Source: VRUE01 sp963770315 | GTDB lineage: Bacteria > Actinomycetota > Thermoleophilia > Solirubrobacterales > 70-9 | Direction of reading: 5' to 3' | DNA: 64,000 bases | Assembly (NCBI GenBank): GCA_963770315.1 | Contig: CAVYPC010000002.1 | Coordinates: 1,426,001-1,490,000, forward strand | In this document: piece after piece, positions 18,206 to 25,071 of the stretch | How the letters are laid out: every line of letters starts with the position of its first letter | Numbering within the stretch: position 1 is the first letter of the stretch | Program-made: the position numbers and the translations under genes | Notes under the pieces: generated by a model | What the model saw: only the letters and a program-made list of their open reading frames with translations | Told to the model about the DNA's origin: nothing | The model's database searches: none

Positions 18206-19972
18206 ATGAGCCGGGGTGGTCTGGCGGCGCTGGGGGCGGCGTGCGCGGCGCTTGCACTGCCCGCGAGCTCGCTGGCGGCGACGGTCGGCGTGGAAGAACT
18301 GCCAACCGAGCCGCGGCAGGCCAAGGTTGCCTTCGCGGGCGCTTCAGGCGAGGCGAACCGGCTTACCGTCTCCATCGCCGGGGAAGAAGGCCTTTTCTAC
18401 GACCTGCGGCTGCTCGACGCCGTGGCCCCAATCCAGCCGGGGCTCGGTTGCAGCGGCGGCGGCGCAGCCGGGGTTGCGGTCCGGTGCAAAGTCCACAAGC
18501 CGACTCCCGGGGATCGCTTCGTGTGCTTCAAAGGATGCACCTACACGCCCGGGACCAAGTGGGACCTGAGCCTGACCTTCAAGCTCGGCGATGCTGGCAG
18601 CCGACTCGACACCACGGCCCTTCCGGCCACCGCAAGCGATCCCCAGCAGCCTTGGGCGGCGGCGCCTCCGATCCGGGTTACCGTCATTCCCGGCGCCGGC
18701 GACGACACGGTGCTGACCGGCCCCGGACCGGACGTGATCGAGTCGAGCCCAGGGGCCGACCTCGTCCGCACGGGGGACGGCGAAGACGAGTTCAAAGGGG
18801 GGCCCATCCCAGACGGCCCCGACGACGTCGACCTCGGTGGGGGCGCCTACGACCACGACACGATCGACTACTCCGAACGCAACGGCGACGTCCGCTGCGA
18901 CCCCAACGGACTCGCCGACGACGGTGGCGCTGACGAGGGCGACAATCTCGGCGTCGCGGCGACGGTTCAGACCGGCGCCGGGGCCGACACCCTGGTCGGG
19001 TCCCCGGGGCCTCACTATGGAAGCCGCCTGATCGGCGGCGCCGGGGCCGACACGATCCACGGCGGCTCGGAGAAGGATGAAATCTTGGGTGGCGAAGGCG
19101 ATGACGAGCTCTTCGGCGGAGCAGGCGATGACTACCTGAGGGACCCGTCCTATGACGAAGAGGAGGGCTCGGGGAACGACACTGGCAGCGGCGGGCCGGG
19201 CGACGACCAGATCGAGCTCGGGAGCGGCGGCGACGAGGTCTTCGGCGGGGCGGGCGAGGACCAGATCGAATCGGGCCCAGGAGACGATCGAGCGGCGGGC
19301 GGTCCCGGTCGCGACCAGATCGAGCTCGGTCCCGGTCAGGACCTGGGTGCGGGCGGCGCGGGCGGCGATCTCGTGCTGGGCCAGCAGGGCGGGGACGAGA
19401 TCCACGGCGAGCAGGGGAACGATCGCCTCAGCGGCGACGTCGGTCGCGACTCGCTCTTCGGCGGCGCCGGCGACGACCGGATCGTCGCCGGCATGGTCGT
19501 CGCCGACCCGCGGGGGCTGCGTGAATTCCTTGGATCTCTGGGTCCACTCGAGGGGAAACCGGACCGGGTCGACTGCGGGCCTGGCTGGGACGGGGTGAAG
19601 ACTGGGCCGGGCGACTCGTCAGCCGGCTGTGAGCTCACCTCGCGCGCGGAACCGCTCGAGCTCCAGGCCCTGGTCCAGTCGAACGGCTACCAGTCCCCGC
19701 GCCTCCGTACCGTGATTCGCCGCGCCGGGACGGTTGAGCTCGAAGGCAAAGGCGTGCAACCCAGGCAGCTTTCCAGCGAGAACGACTATGCGGCCTGGGG
19801 CATCCCGCTCTGGCCGGTCGGCCGGTCCCGCGAGGTGCTGAACCGCGATGGTCATGTAAGGCTGCGGCTGAAGCTCAACTTCCACGCCGTAGGTGGTCTT
19901 CGGGTCGTCCGCTTTCGCACGGTCGACCTCTGGCTGTCAGTGGACCTCCACTCGAGCCACCCCGTCCCCTGA
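18206..19972 (+). CDS. Secreted RTX-like calcium-binding repeat protein
   Basis: A 588-residue protein. The start at ATG 18206 follows GGGGAGAG and gives a signal peptide (MSRGGLAALGAACAALALP, cleavage near LAA at about residue 28). An N-terminal beta-rich region holds two Cys pairs (GCSGG, CFKGCTY). From about residue 165 to 435 there are many GGxGxDxhx nonapeptides (GGAGADTIHGG, GGEGDDELFGG, GGAGDDYLRD), which bind Ca2+ and fold as parallel beta rolls. No protease or lipase domain is visible, nor a type I secretion cassette nearby; export is most likely through Sec. The hydrolase gene follows 52 bases later. Confidence 0.85.
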   Translation: MSRGGLAALGAACAALALPASSLAATVGVEELPTEPRQAKVAFAGASGEANRLTVSIAGEEGLFYDLRLLDAVAPIQPGLGCSGGGAAGVAVRCKVHKPTPGDRFVCFKGCTYTPGTKWDLSLTFKLGDAGSRLDTTALPATASDPQQPWAAAPPIRVTVIPGAGDDTVLTGPGPDVIESSPGADLVRTGDGEDEFKGGPIPDGPDDVDLGGGAYDHDTIDYSERNGDVRCDPNGLADDGGADEGDNLGVAATVQTGAGADTLVGSPGPHYGSRLIGGAGADTIHGGSEKDEILGGEGDDELFGGAGDDYLRDPSYDEEEGSGNDTGSGGPGDDQIELGSGGDEVFGGAGEDQIESGPGDDRAAGGPGRDQIELGPGQDLGAGGAGGDLVLGQQGGDEIHGEQGNDRLSGDVGRDSLFGGAGDDRIVAGMVVADPRGLREFLGSLGPLEGKPDRVDCGPGWDGVKTGPGDSSAGCELTSRAEPLELQALVQSNGYQSPRLRTVIRRAGTVELEGKGVQPRQLSSENDYAAWGIPLWPVGRSREVLNRDGHVRLRLKLNFHAVGGLRVVRFRTVDLWLSVDLHSSHPVP

Positions 19973-20024
19973 GCCCTTCGGCACGCTCGGCGCAAGCGCA
20001 AAGCTCCGAAGTAGGCTGGGGCGC

Positions 20025-21179
20025 GTGGAGGCGCCCGGCAGCGGAGAACGAAGTGAGGCCGGTTGGCTGCGCAGGCACCGGCGCCTTTCGATCGGCGCCG
20101 CCGTAGCGCTTCTCGCGCTGATCGCGGCCGGGGTGGCGGTCAGCTGGCATTTCTCCTCAGCCGTGCTCGTTCCCGACCATTCCAACTGGCCCGAAGAGGT
20201 GACGGTGGAGGGCACCTCCCCTGGGCGCATCGTCCTCTCGCGCGGCGAAGAAAGCGAACGCCCGGGCGTCTACGGGTTGGATTGGCAGGCGGGGCACGCG
20301 ATCGTCGGGGCGATCGCAAGCCAGGACGACGATTCCGTGACGCGGCAGCTGCGTGCCGTGGACGGCTACCTGCCGGCGGGCAGGAAGGTCGCGATCGATG
20401 CCGATGTCTACTCCGGCAGCCCGAGGCGGGCGCTCGGACTGCCCTCTTCGGACGTGCGCATTCGCGGCGAGCTGGGACCTGCGCCGGCCTGGCTCGTCCC
20501 CGCCCGCGGCGACACCTGGGCAATCGTCGTGCACGGGATCAACGGCAACCGGCAAGAGGGCCTGCGCCTGGCACCGAGCCTGCATCACGCCGGCCTGCCG
20601 ACCCTGCTGATCGCCTACCGGGAGGACTTCGGCGCTCCCTCGAGCCCCGACGGCTTTCACCACATGGGCCTGACCGAGTGGCACGACCTCGAAGCGGCCG
20701 CCCGCTATGCCCTCGCCCACGGAGCCCGCCGTCTCGTCCTCGCCGGCTACTCGATGGGCGGCGCGATCGTCGCCCAGCTCATGGAGCGCTCGCCGCTGGC
20801 GCGGCGGGTCGCCGGTCTGGTGCTTGACGCTCCAGCGCTCAACTGGCAGAGGGTGCTCGAATTCAACGCCACCGAGATGGGCCTCCCCGGCTTCTCCGCC
20901 CTGCCCATCGAGTGGGCGATCGGCGCCCGCATCGACGCCGACTGGGACAGCCTCGACGCGCTCCAGCACCCCGAGGACTTCCACCTGCCGATCCTGCTCT
21001 TCCACGGCACCGAAGACAAGGTCGTGCCGATCGCGACCAGCGACGAATTCGCCGCCGAGCTGCCCCGCTGGGTCACCTACTACCGCGTCCCGAAGGCCGG
21101 CCACACCGAGTCCTGGAACGTCGCTCCGCGCTTATACGGCCGGCGCCTGACCGCATTTCTCTCGCGCCTACCGCGTTGA
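20025..21179 (+). CDS. Membrane-anchored alpha/beta hydrolase
   Basis: A 384-residue protein from GTG 20025. It has an N-terminal membrane anchor (residues about 20-42, IGAAVALLALIAAGVAV) and then an extracytoplasmic region. The oxyanion and nucleophile regions are VVHGINGNRQEG and LAGYSMGGAIVAQ, with a later Asp in FHGTEDKVVPIA and the catalytic His in KAGHTESW, so the triad is complete. It looks like a serine esterase or peptidase of the BEM46/acylaminoacyl group; the substrate is unknown. The frame is open further upstream but would overlap the RTX gene, hence the GTG choice. It is likely co-transcribed with the RTX gene. Confidence 0.8.
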   Translation: MEAPGSGERSEAGWLRRHRRLSIGAAVALLALIAAGVAVSWHFSSAVLVPDHSNWPEEVTVEGTSPGRIVLSRGEESERPGVYGLDWQAGHAIVGAIASQDDDSVTRQLRAVDGYLPAGRKVAIDADVYSGSPRRALGLPSSDVRIRGELGPAPAWLVPARGDTWAIVVHGINGNRQEGLRLAPSLHHAGLPTLLIAYREDFGAPSSPDGFHHMGLTEWHDLEAAARYALAHGARRLVLAGYSMGGAIVAQLMERSPLARRVAGLVLDAPALNWQRVLEFNATEMGLPGFSALPIEWAIGARIDADWDSLDALQHPEDFHLPILLFHGTEDKVVPIATSDEFAAELPRWVTYYRVPKAGHTESWNVAPRLYGRRLTAFLSRLPR

Positions 21180-21261
21180 AGCAATCCTGGCCAGAGCGCG
21201 AGTACCCCTGGCGTCACGGCGGTGCCGACGACGGCCCCAACCACTCGTAGGCCCGATAGCG

Positions 21262-21390
21262 CTAGGGGACTGGTGGGGAAGCGGGCGGAACCAGCCTCGC
21301 CACTGACCTGCCCCAGCGGGTGACTTGGACTTCCTCACCGTGCTCTGCCCTGCGAACGTACTGCGCTAGCTTCGCGTAGAACTCGTCCAT
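21262..21390 (-). CDS. Phd/YefM-like antitoxin fragment (in frame with the endonuclease ORF)
   Basis: The last 42 codons of the frame that crosses tRNA-Ala read MDEFYAKLAQYVRRAEHGEE then VTRWGRSVARLVPP. This is the conserved N-terminal core of Phd/YefM antitoxins (short helix, linker, then VTxxGRxVARLVP). A TTG 33 bases upstream is an alternative start. No RelE, Doc or PIN partner follows. It may be an orphan antitoxin, a remnant, or the tail of a readthrough product. Confidence 0.4.
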   Translation of the reverse strand: MDEFYAKLAQYVRRAEHGEEVQVTRWGRSVARLVPPASPPVP

Positions 21391-21960
21391 ACCGACAATC
21401 GTCTTTAGATCATCAAAGTGATTGCCATTCGCCAAACCTCTGGCGATCTCCTCGGCGAGGGTAGTGGAGCTAGTGGGGCTCGAACCCACGACCTCCTGAC
21501 TGCCAGTCAGACGCTCTTCCAGCTGAGCTATAGCCCCTCGGAACTCGTAATCGGCCGCCCAGTTTAACGCTGCTCGCTGATTGTTCTTTGCTGGAGCAAA
21601 TCGCAGATGCACGGCTCCTTGCCCGACGATCAGATCGACCGGCAGGAGATAGCAGCGATCCAGGTCGCCGCAATACACCGCCATAGCATCTATCTGGGAG
21701 CCGTCATACGTGACTCGCACGTACCCCTGAGTCGGGGAATGATACGAGGAGCAGACCCGCACGCAAACCACATCCCCCTTCCGAGTCCCCCATTTGCATT
21801 GGATTTTGAGCAACCGGCCAGCGACGCCGAGGACGAGGTCGTAGCGCTCATGCTCAGTCAGTGGCGCAAAGACCGAGAGGCCCAGCTGCGCCGCCTCCTT
21901 GGCGATCGCCAGCTCGGCGACGTTGCCCTTGCGATTGGGTTTGTGCTTCTCCACGAACAT
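21262..21960 (-). CDS. Group I intron-type PD-(D/E)XK endonuclease ORF running through tRNA-Ala
   Basis: Residues 1-140 match the nuclease fold of I-Ssp6803I-like proteins (PDDEXK_5): E16 in GNVAELAIA, D41 in ERYDLVLG, and the Q54-C-K56 motif in LLKIQCKWG. Family members cut DNA site-specifically, and the founder lives in a tRNA group I intron. Here no intron is seen. The frame (232 codons) instead continues from residue about 141 straight through the tRNA-Ala gene, giving IAQLEERLTGSQEVVGSSP, the translation of tRNA, and then a Phd-like tail. The functional protein may end within or after the tRNA. The ATG lies inside a perfect LexA-type box. TTGACT and TTGACG lie 20-40 bases upstream as possible -35 elements. 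Confidence 0.7.
   Translation of the reverse strand: MFVEKHKPNRKGNVAELAIAKEAAQLGLSVFAPLTEHERYDLVLGVAGRLLKIQCKWGTRKGDVVCVRVCSSYHSPTQGYVRVTYDGSQIDAMAVYCGDLDRCYLLPVDLIVGQGAVHLRFAPAKNNQRAALNWAADYEFRGAIAQLEERLTGSQEVVGSSPTSSTTLAEEIARGLANGNHFDDLKTIVGMDEFYAKLAQYVRRAEHGEEVQVTRWGRSVARLVPPASPPVP
21465..21537 (-). tRNA. tRNA-Ala (anticodon GGC)
   Basis: A 73-base cloverleaf. The acceptor arm GGGGCTA/TAGCTCC contains the G3-U70 wobble pair that is the alanine identity element, with discriminator A. The D stem is GCTC/GAGC, the anticodon stem TCTGA/TCAGG with loop CTGGCAG (anticodon GGC), and the T stem GTGGG/CCCAC with loop TTCGAGC. CCA is not encoded. The gene lies entirely inside the open frame of the endonuclease gene on the same strand, so the mature tRNA may be cut from that transcript. 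Confidence 0.95.
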
Positions 21961-21967
21961 ATGTTCG
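21954..21967. promoter_or_regulatory. Perfect LexA (SOS) box overlapping the endonuclease start codon
   Basis: CGAACATATGTTCG is an exact 14-bp palindrome and matches the Gram-positive/actinobacterial LexA operator (CGAAC-N4-GTTCG). The ATG of the endonuclease ORF (21958-21960) is in its centre. LexA bound here would block transcription starting at or just before the gene, so expression should rise after DNA damage. This is inferred from the motif alone. Confidence 0.75.
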
Positions 21968-22030
21968 CAGACAAAACACCGCCAGTCAATACGTCAACTG
22001 TCCGGCGGGCGGACGCGTGTCACGCGGCCG

Positions 22031-22753
22031 CTAAGCGGCGCGCTGCTCGGGATCCTGGTCCTCGTCCACGTCGAGGATCAGGTTGTCGTCGGCGGTGCGA
22101 CGGATGTTGAACTCGAAGGGGGCAGTCTCTTCGAGCTCGCGCAGCAGCTCAACCGGCTCGTCGAGCCGCATCGAGAGCGTCGCGCGACCCTCGGAGAAGC
22201 GCTCGACCGAGATTTCCGAGGCGCCCAGCCGGCCGACGGCGTTTTCGAAGCCGACCAGCTGTGAGAAATCGCCGAGCGGGCCGATCTCCAGCTTGATCAG
22301 GCCCTCGAAGAGCTGCCCGAGCGCCGCCTCGGCACCGTTCTGGGCGGCCTGCCCGGCGCCGTCAACCGAGCCATCGTGGATCTCGGCGAGATCCTGCGTT
22401 CGCCGGCTCACCTCGACCGCCTCGCGCAGCGCCTTCATCCGGATCCGCGTCGCCTGCCCACGGGCCTGCGCCTGGATGTCCTCCAGGCGCTCGGAGACCG
22501 CGTGCAGCGAGGCGATGCTGCGATCGTGGCGCTCGTTCGCCTCGCGCAGGCGTTCGCCCAGGCTGCGGATCTCCCGCTCGCGCTCGATCACCATGCCGGC
22601 GAGCGACGCCAGCTCCGCCTCCGCCTCCGCCGCGGCGTCGGAGGCGTGGCGCGATCGCTCCCGCGCCTGGATCGAGTCGCGCTCCAGCACCGAGATCGCC
22701 GCATCCACCTCGTCGCGACGGTAGCCCAGGAGCGCCCGCTTGAAGCTACCCAT
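22031..22753 (-). CDS. DivIVA-like coiled-coil protein
   Basis: A 240-residue protein starting MGSFKRALLGYRRDEVDAAI, which matches the N-terminal membrane-curvature/dimer segment of DivIVA (a short Arg-rich turn then YRRDEVD). Residues about 25-130 form a long coiled coil rich in Glu, Arg and Ala. The C-terminal part (VERFSEGRATLSMRLDEPVE) may be globular. DivIVA proteins mark curved membranes and organise polar growth or septation; here it lacks the long tail of Wag31. The start overlaps the end of rsfS by eight bases. Confidence 0.75.
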   Translation of the reverse strand: MGSFKRALLGYRRDEVDAAISVLERDSIQARERSRHASDAAAEAEAELASLAGMVIEREREIRSLGERLREANERHDRSIASLHAVSERLEDIQAQARGQATRIRMKALREAVEVSRRTQDLAEIHDGSVDGAGQAAQNGAEAALGQLFEGLIKLEIGPLGDFSQLVGFENAVGRLGASEISVERFSEGRATLSMRLDEPVELLRELEETAPFEFNIRRTADDNLILDVDEDQDPEQRAA

Positions 22754-23147
22754 GCGCGGCACCGTAGAGGTGCCCTCGGACGCCATCTTGCGTCGGCTGC
22801 AGCTCGGTCCGCGGCGCCTCTCGCCAGAGCTCCTCGAGCCGGTAGCGCTCCCTTTCCTCGGCCGTGAACACGTGCAGGACGGCGTCGAGGTAGTCGAGCA
22901 CGATCCAGCCGGCCGCACTCTCCCCCTCCACGCCCCCGGGAAGGAGGTCGTGCTCCTGCTTGAGGCGCAGCTTCACCTCGTCGACGATCGCCCGCGCCTG
23001 GCGCTCGTTGCGCGCCGTGCAGATCGCCAGGAAGTCGGTGTAGGAAGCGAGGGCGCGCATGTCGAGGACGACGATCTCGGTCGCCCCTTTGGAGTCGGCC
23101 AGCTCGGCCAGCCGCTGCGCCAGCGCCTCCGAGTCGAGCCCGCTCAC
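22746..23147 (-). CDS. rsfS: Ribosome silencing factor RsfS
   Basis: A 133-residue protein of the Iojap/RsfS family, which binds uL14 and prevents subunit joining under starvation. Family features are ATEIVVLDMRALASYTDFLAI, ERQARAIVDEV and GWIVLDYLDAVLHVF. The start overlaps the nadD stop (four bases), in the classic nadD-rsfS pair. The C-terminal about 30 residues are poorly conserved. It is the last core gene before the large accessory insertion that separates it from leuS. Confidence 0.95.
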   Translation of the reverse strand: MSGLDSEALAQRLAELADSKGATEIVVLDMRALASYTDFLAICTARNERQARAIVDEVKLRLKQEHDLLPGGVEGESAAGWIVLDYLDAVLHVFTAEERERYRLEELWREAPRTELQPTQDGVRGHLYGAAHG

Positions 23148-23770
23148 GAGTAGATCCCCTTCTCCTCGATGAACCGAGCCACGGCCTCCGGCACCAGGTA
23201 GCGCAGCGGCCTGCGGGCCGCCGCCCGCTCTCGCACCGCGGAGGAGGAGACGCCGAACTGCGGCATCTCGAGCATCGTCGCCCGACCCTCGGCGCTGACG
23301 CTGCGCATCACCGCGCCGACCTCGGCGTCGGAGATCCCCGAACGACGGGCCACCGCCAGCCGTGCCAGCTCGACGACGCGCAGCGGTTCGCGCCAGCTCT
23401 CGAACCCGACGGCGGCATCCGCCCCCATCACGAACACCAAATCCGGTTCTCCCTTTTCGCGTGCAAGCAGATCCAAGGTCTCATACGTGTAGGACGGTCC
23501 CTCCCGCTCCACCTCCAGGGTGGAGACGGTGAAGCGGGGGTCGTCGGCGGCCGCCAGCCGCGTCATCGCCAGGCGCAGCTCGCGACCGGGGTCGTCGACG
23601 ATCCGCTTGTGCGGCGCCTCGCCGGTCGGCACCAGCACGACCTCGTCGAGATCGAGCTGCCAGAGCGCCTCCTGGGCGAGGGCGAGATGGCCCAGGTGGG
23701 GCGGGTTGAACGCCGAGCCGAGGACGCCGACGGCGGACCGATGGGTGTCGGCCACAGTGGCGCTACTCAC
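23144..23770 (-). CDS. nadD: Nicotinate-nucleotide adenylyltransferase
   Basis: A 208-residue enzyme that adenylylates NaMN to deamido-NAD. The nucleotidyltransferase signature GSAFNPPHLGHLALAQ, the VPTGEAPHK substrate loop and GVSSSAVRER (equivalent of ISSTxxR) are all present. It overlaps proA by eight bases and rsfS by four, so it belongs to a tightly coupled proA-nadD-rsfS operon. The start ATG at 23768-23770 gives a short extra N-terminus (MSSATVADTHRSAVG) before the first strand. Confidence 0.95.
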   Translation of the reverse strand: MSSATVADTHRSAVGVLGSAFNPPHLGHLALAQEALWQLDLDEVVLVPTGEAPHKRIVDDPGRELRLAMTRLAAADDPRFTVSTLEVEREGPSYTYETLDLLAREKGEPDLVFVMGADAAVGFESWREPLRVVELARLAVARRSGISDAEVGAVMRSVSAEGRATMLEMPQFGVSSSAVRERAAARRPLRYLVPEAVARFIEEKGIYS

Positions 23771-25028
23771 GCACTTGGCCGTCGCCGCGGACGACGTACT
23801 TGTAGGTGGTCAGCTCGCGCAGGCCGATCGGGCCGCGTGCGTGCAGCTTCTGCGTCGAGTTGCCGATCTCCGCCCCCATGCCGAACTCGAAGCCGTCGGT
23901 GAAGCGGGTCGAGGCATTGGTGTAGACGACGGCGGCATCGACGCCCGCGGCGAAGCGGGCGGCGGCGTCCTCGGAGCGGGTGACGATCACCTCCGAGTGG
24001 CGGGTGCCGTGGCGGTTGACGCGATCGATCGCCTCCTCGAGCGAGTCGACGACGGCAACCGCCAGCTTCAGGTCGAGGTACTCGCTGTCCCAGTCGTCCT
24101 CGCCGGCGACGCCGACCTCGATCTCGGCGGCGCTTTCCCGCGCGCGCTCGTCGCCGACAAGCTCGACCCCGGCGGCGCGCAGCTCGGCCAGAGCCGCCGG
24201 CAGGAAGTCGTCGGCGACGGCGGCGTCGACCAGCAGCGTCTCAGCGGCGTTGCAGACGCCCGGCCGCTGCGTCTTCGCGTTGACGGCGATCCGCCGCGCC
24301 ATCTCGAGGTCGGCGTCGGCATGGACGTAGACGTGGCAGTTGCCCGCCGCGGCGTAGATCACCGGCACCGTCGCGACGTCCTTCAGCGCCCTCTTCAAGC
24401 CTTCGCCGCCGCGTGGGATCAGCAGGTCGACGGTGTCCTCCTGGGTGGCCAGCTCGGCGAGGTCCTCGTGTCCGCCTCCCGCCAGCAGGACCGCGGCGTC
24501 CTGCGGCAGCCCGACCTCGGCGAGCGCCTCGCGGACGATCGCCGCCAGCGCCCCGTTGGTCCGCTCGGCGTAGTGGGAGCCGCGCAGGACGATCGCGTTG
24601 CCGCTCTTGATCGTCAGCGCCGCGCAGTCGATCGTCACGTTGGGCCGCGCCTCGTAGACGACGGCGACGACTCCCAGCGGGACCCGCAGCTTGGTCAGGT
24701 CGAGACCGCTCTCGAGAGTCTTGCGGTCGAGCACCTCGCCGACCGGGTCAGCCAGGGCGGCGACGGCCCGCACGCCCTCGGCCATCGCCGCGACCCGCTC
24801 GGCACTCAGCGCCAACCGATCCCGCAGCGCTGGAGTGAGCCCTTCGGCACGCTCGTCGGCCAGATCGGCGGCATTCGCCTCGAGCACGTCCGCGACCCGT
24901 TCGCCCAGCAGTCGCGCGATCGCCTCCAGCGCCGCGTCCTTCGTCGCCGTCGACGCAGCGCCGAGCTCGCGCGCCGCCCGCTGCGCCGCAGAGCAGCTTT
25001 CAGCGACGGTTTTCGCAGCAACAGCCAT
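23763..25028 (-). CDS. proA: Glutamate-5-semialdehyde dehydrogenase (gamma-glutamyl phosphate reductase)
   Basis: A 421-residue NADPH-dependent enzyme for the second step of proline synthesis. The catalytic Cys lies in KTQRPGVCNAAETLL (residue about 257); EARPNVTIDCAALTIKSGN and GMGAEIGNSTQKLHARGP are family blocks. The start chosen is ATG at 25026-25028 (MAVAAKTVAESC); 33 further open codons upstream are Arg/Cys-rich and unlike ProA. In most actinobacteria it follows proB directly; here the 3.9-kb cyclase-ATPase gene lies between them. Confidence 0.95.
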   Translation of the reverse strand: MAVAAKTVAESCSAAQRAARELGAASTATKDAALEAIARLLGERVADVLEANAADLADERAEGLTPALRDRLALSAERVAAMAEGVRAVAALADPVGEVLDRKTLESGLDLTKLRVPLGVVAVVYEARPNVTIDCAALTIKSGNAIVLRGSHYAERTNGALAAIVREALAEVGLPQDAAVLLAGGGHEDLAELATQEDTVDLLIPRGGEGLKRALKDVATVPVIYAAAGNCHVYVHADADLEMARRIAVNAKTQRPGVCNAAETLLVDAAVADDFLPAALAELRAAGVELVGDERARESAAEIEVGVAGEDDWDSEYLDLKLAVAVVDSLEEAIDRVNRHGTRHSEVIVTRSEDAAARFAAGVDAAVVYTNASTRFTDGFEFGMGAEIGNSTQKLHARGPIGLRELTTYKYVVRGDGQVRE

Positions 25029-25048
25029 AGGCGCTAAGGGTAACTGGC

Positions 25049-25068
25049 GGGGTGGGGCTCCCCACCCC
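25049..25068. terminator. GC-rich hairpin between the cyclase-ATPase gene and proA
   Basis: GGGGTGGGG, two bases, CCCCACCCC: a perfect 9-bp stem three bases after the stop of the large cyclase gene and 20 bases before the proA ATG. There is no T run, so termination would be inefficient or Rho-assisted; it could instead modulate proA translation. Confidence 0.45.
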
Positions 25069-25071
25069 AAG

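Noticed and set aside
15000..21537. Integrated element using tRNA-Ala as attachment site
   Set aside because: The island lies on the 3' side of the tRNA as expected, but I saw no integrase and no repeated tRNA 3' end near the far boundary.
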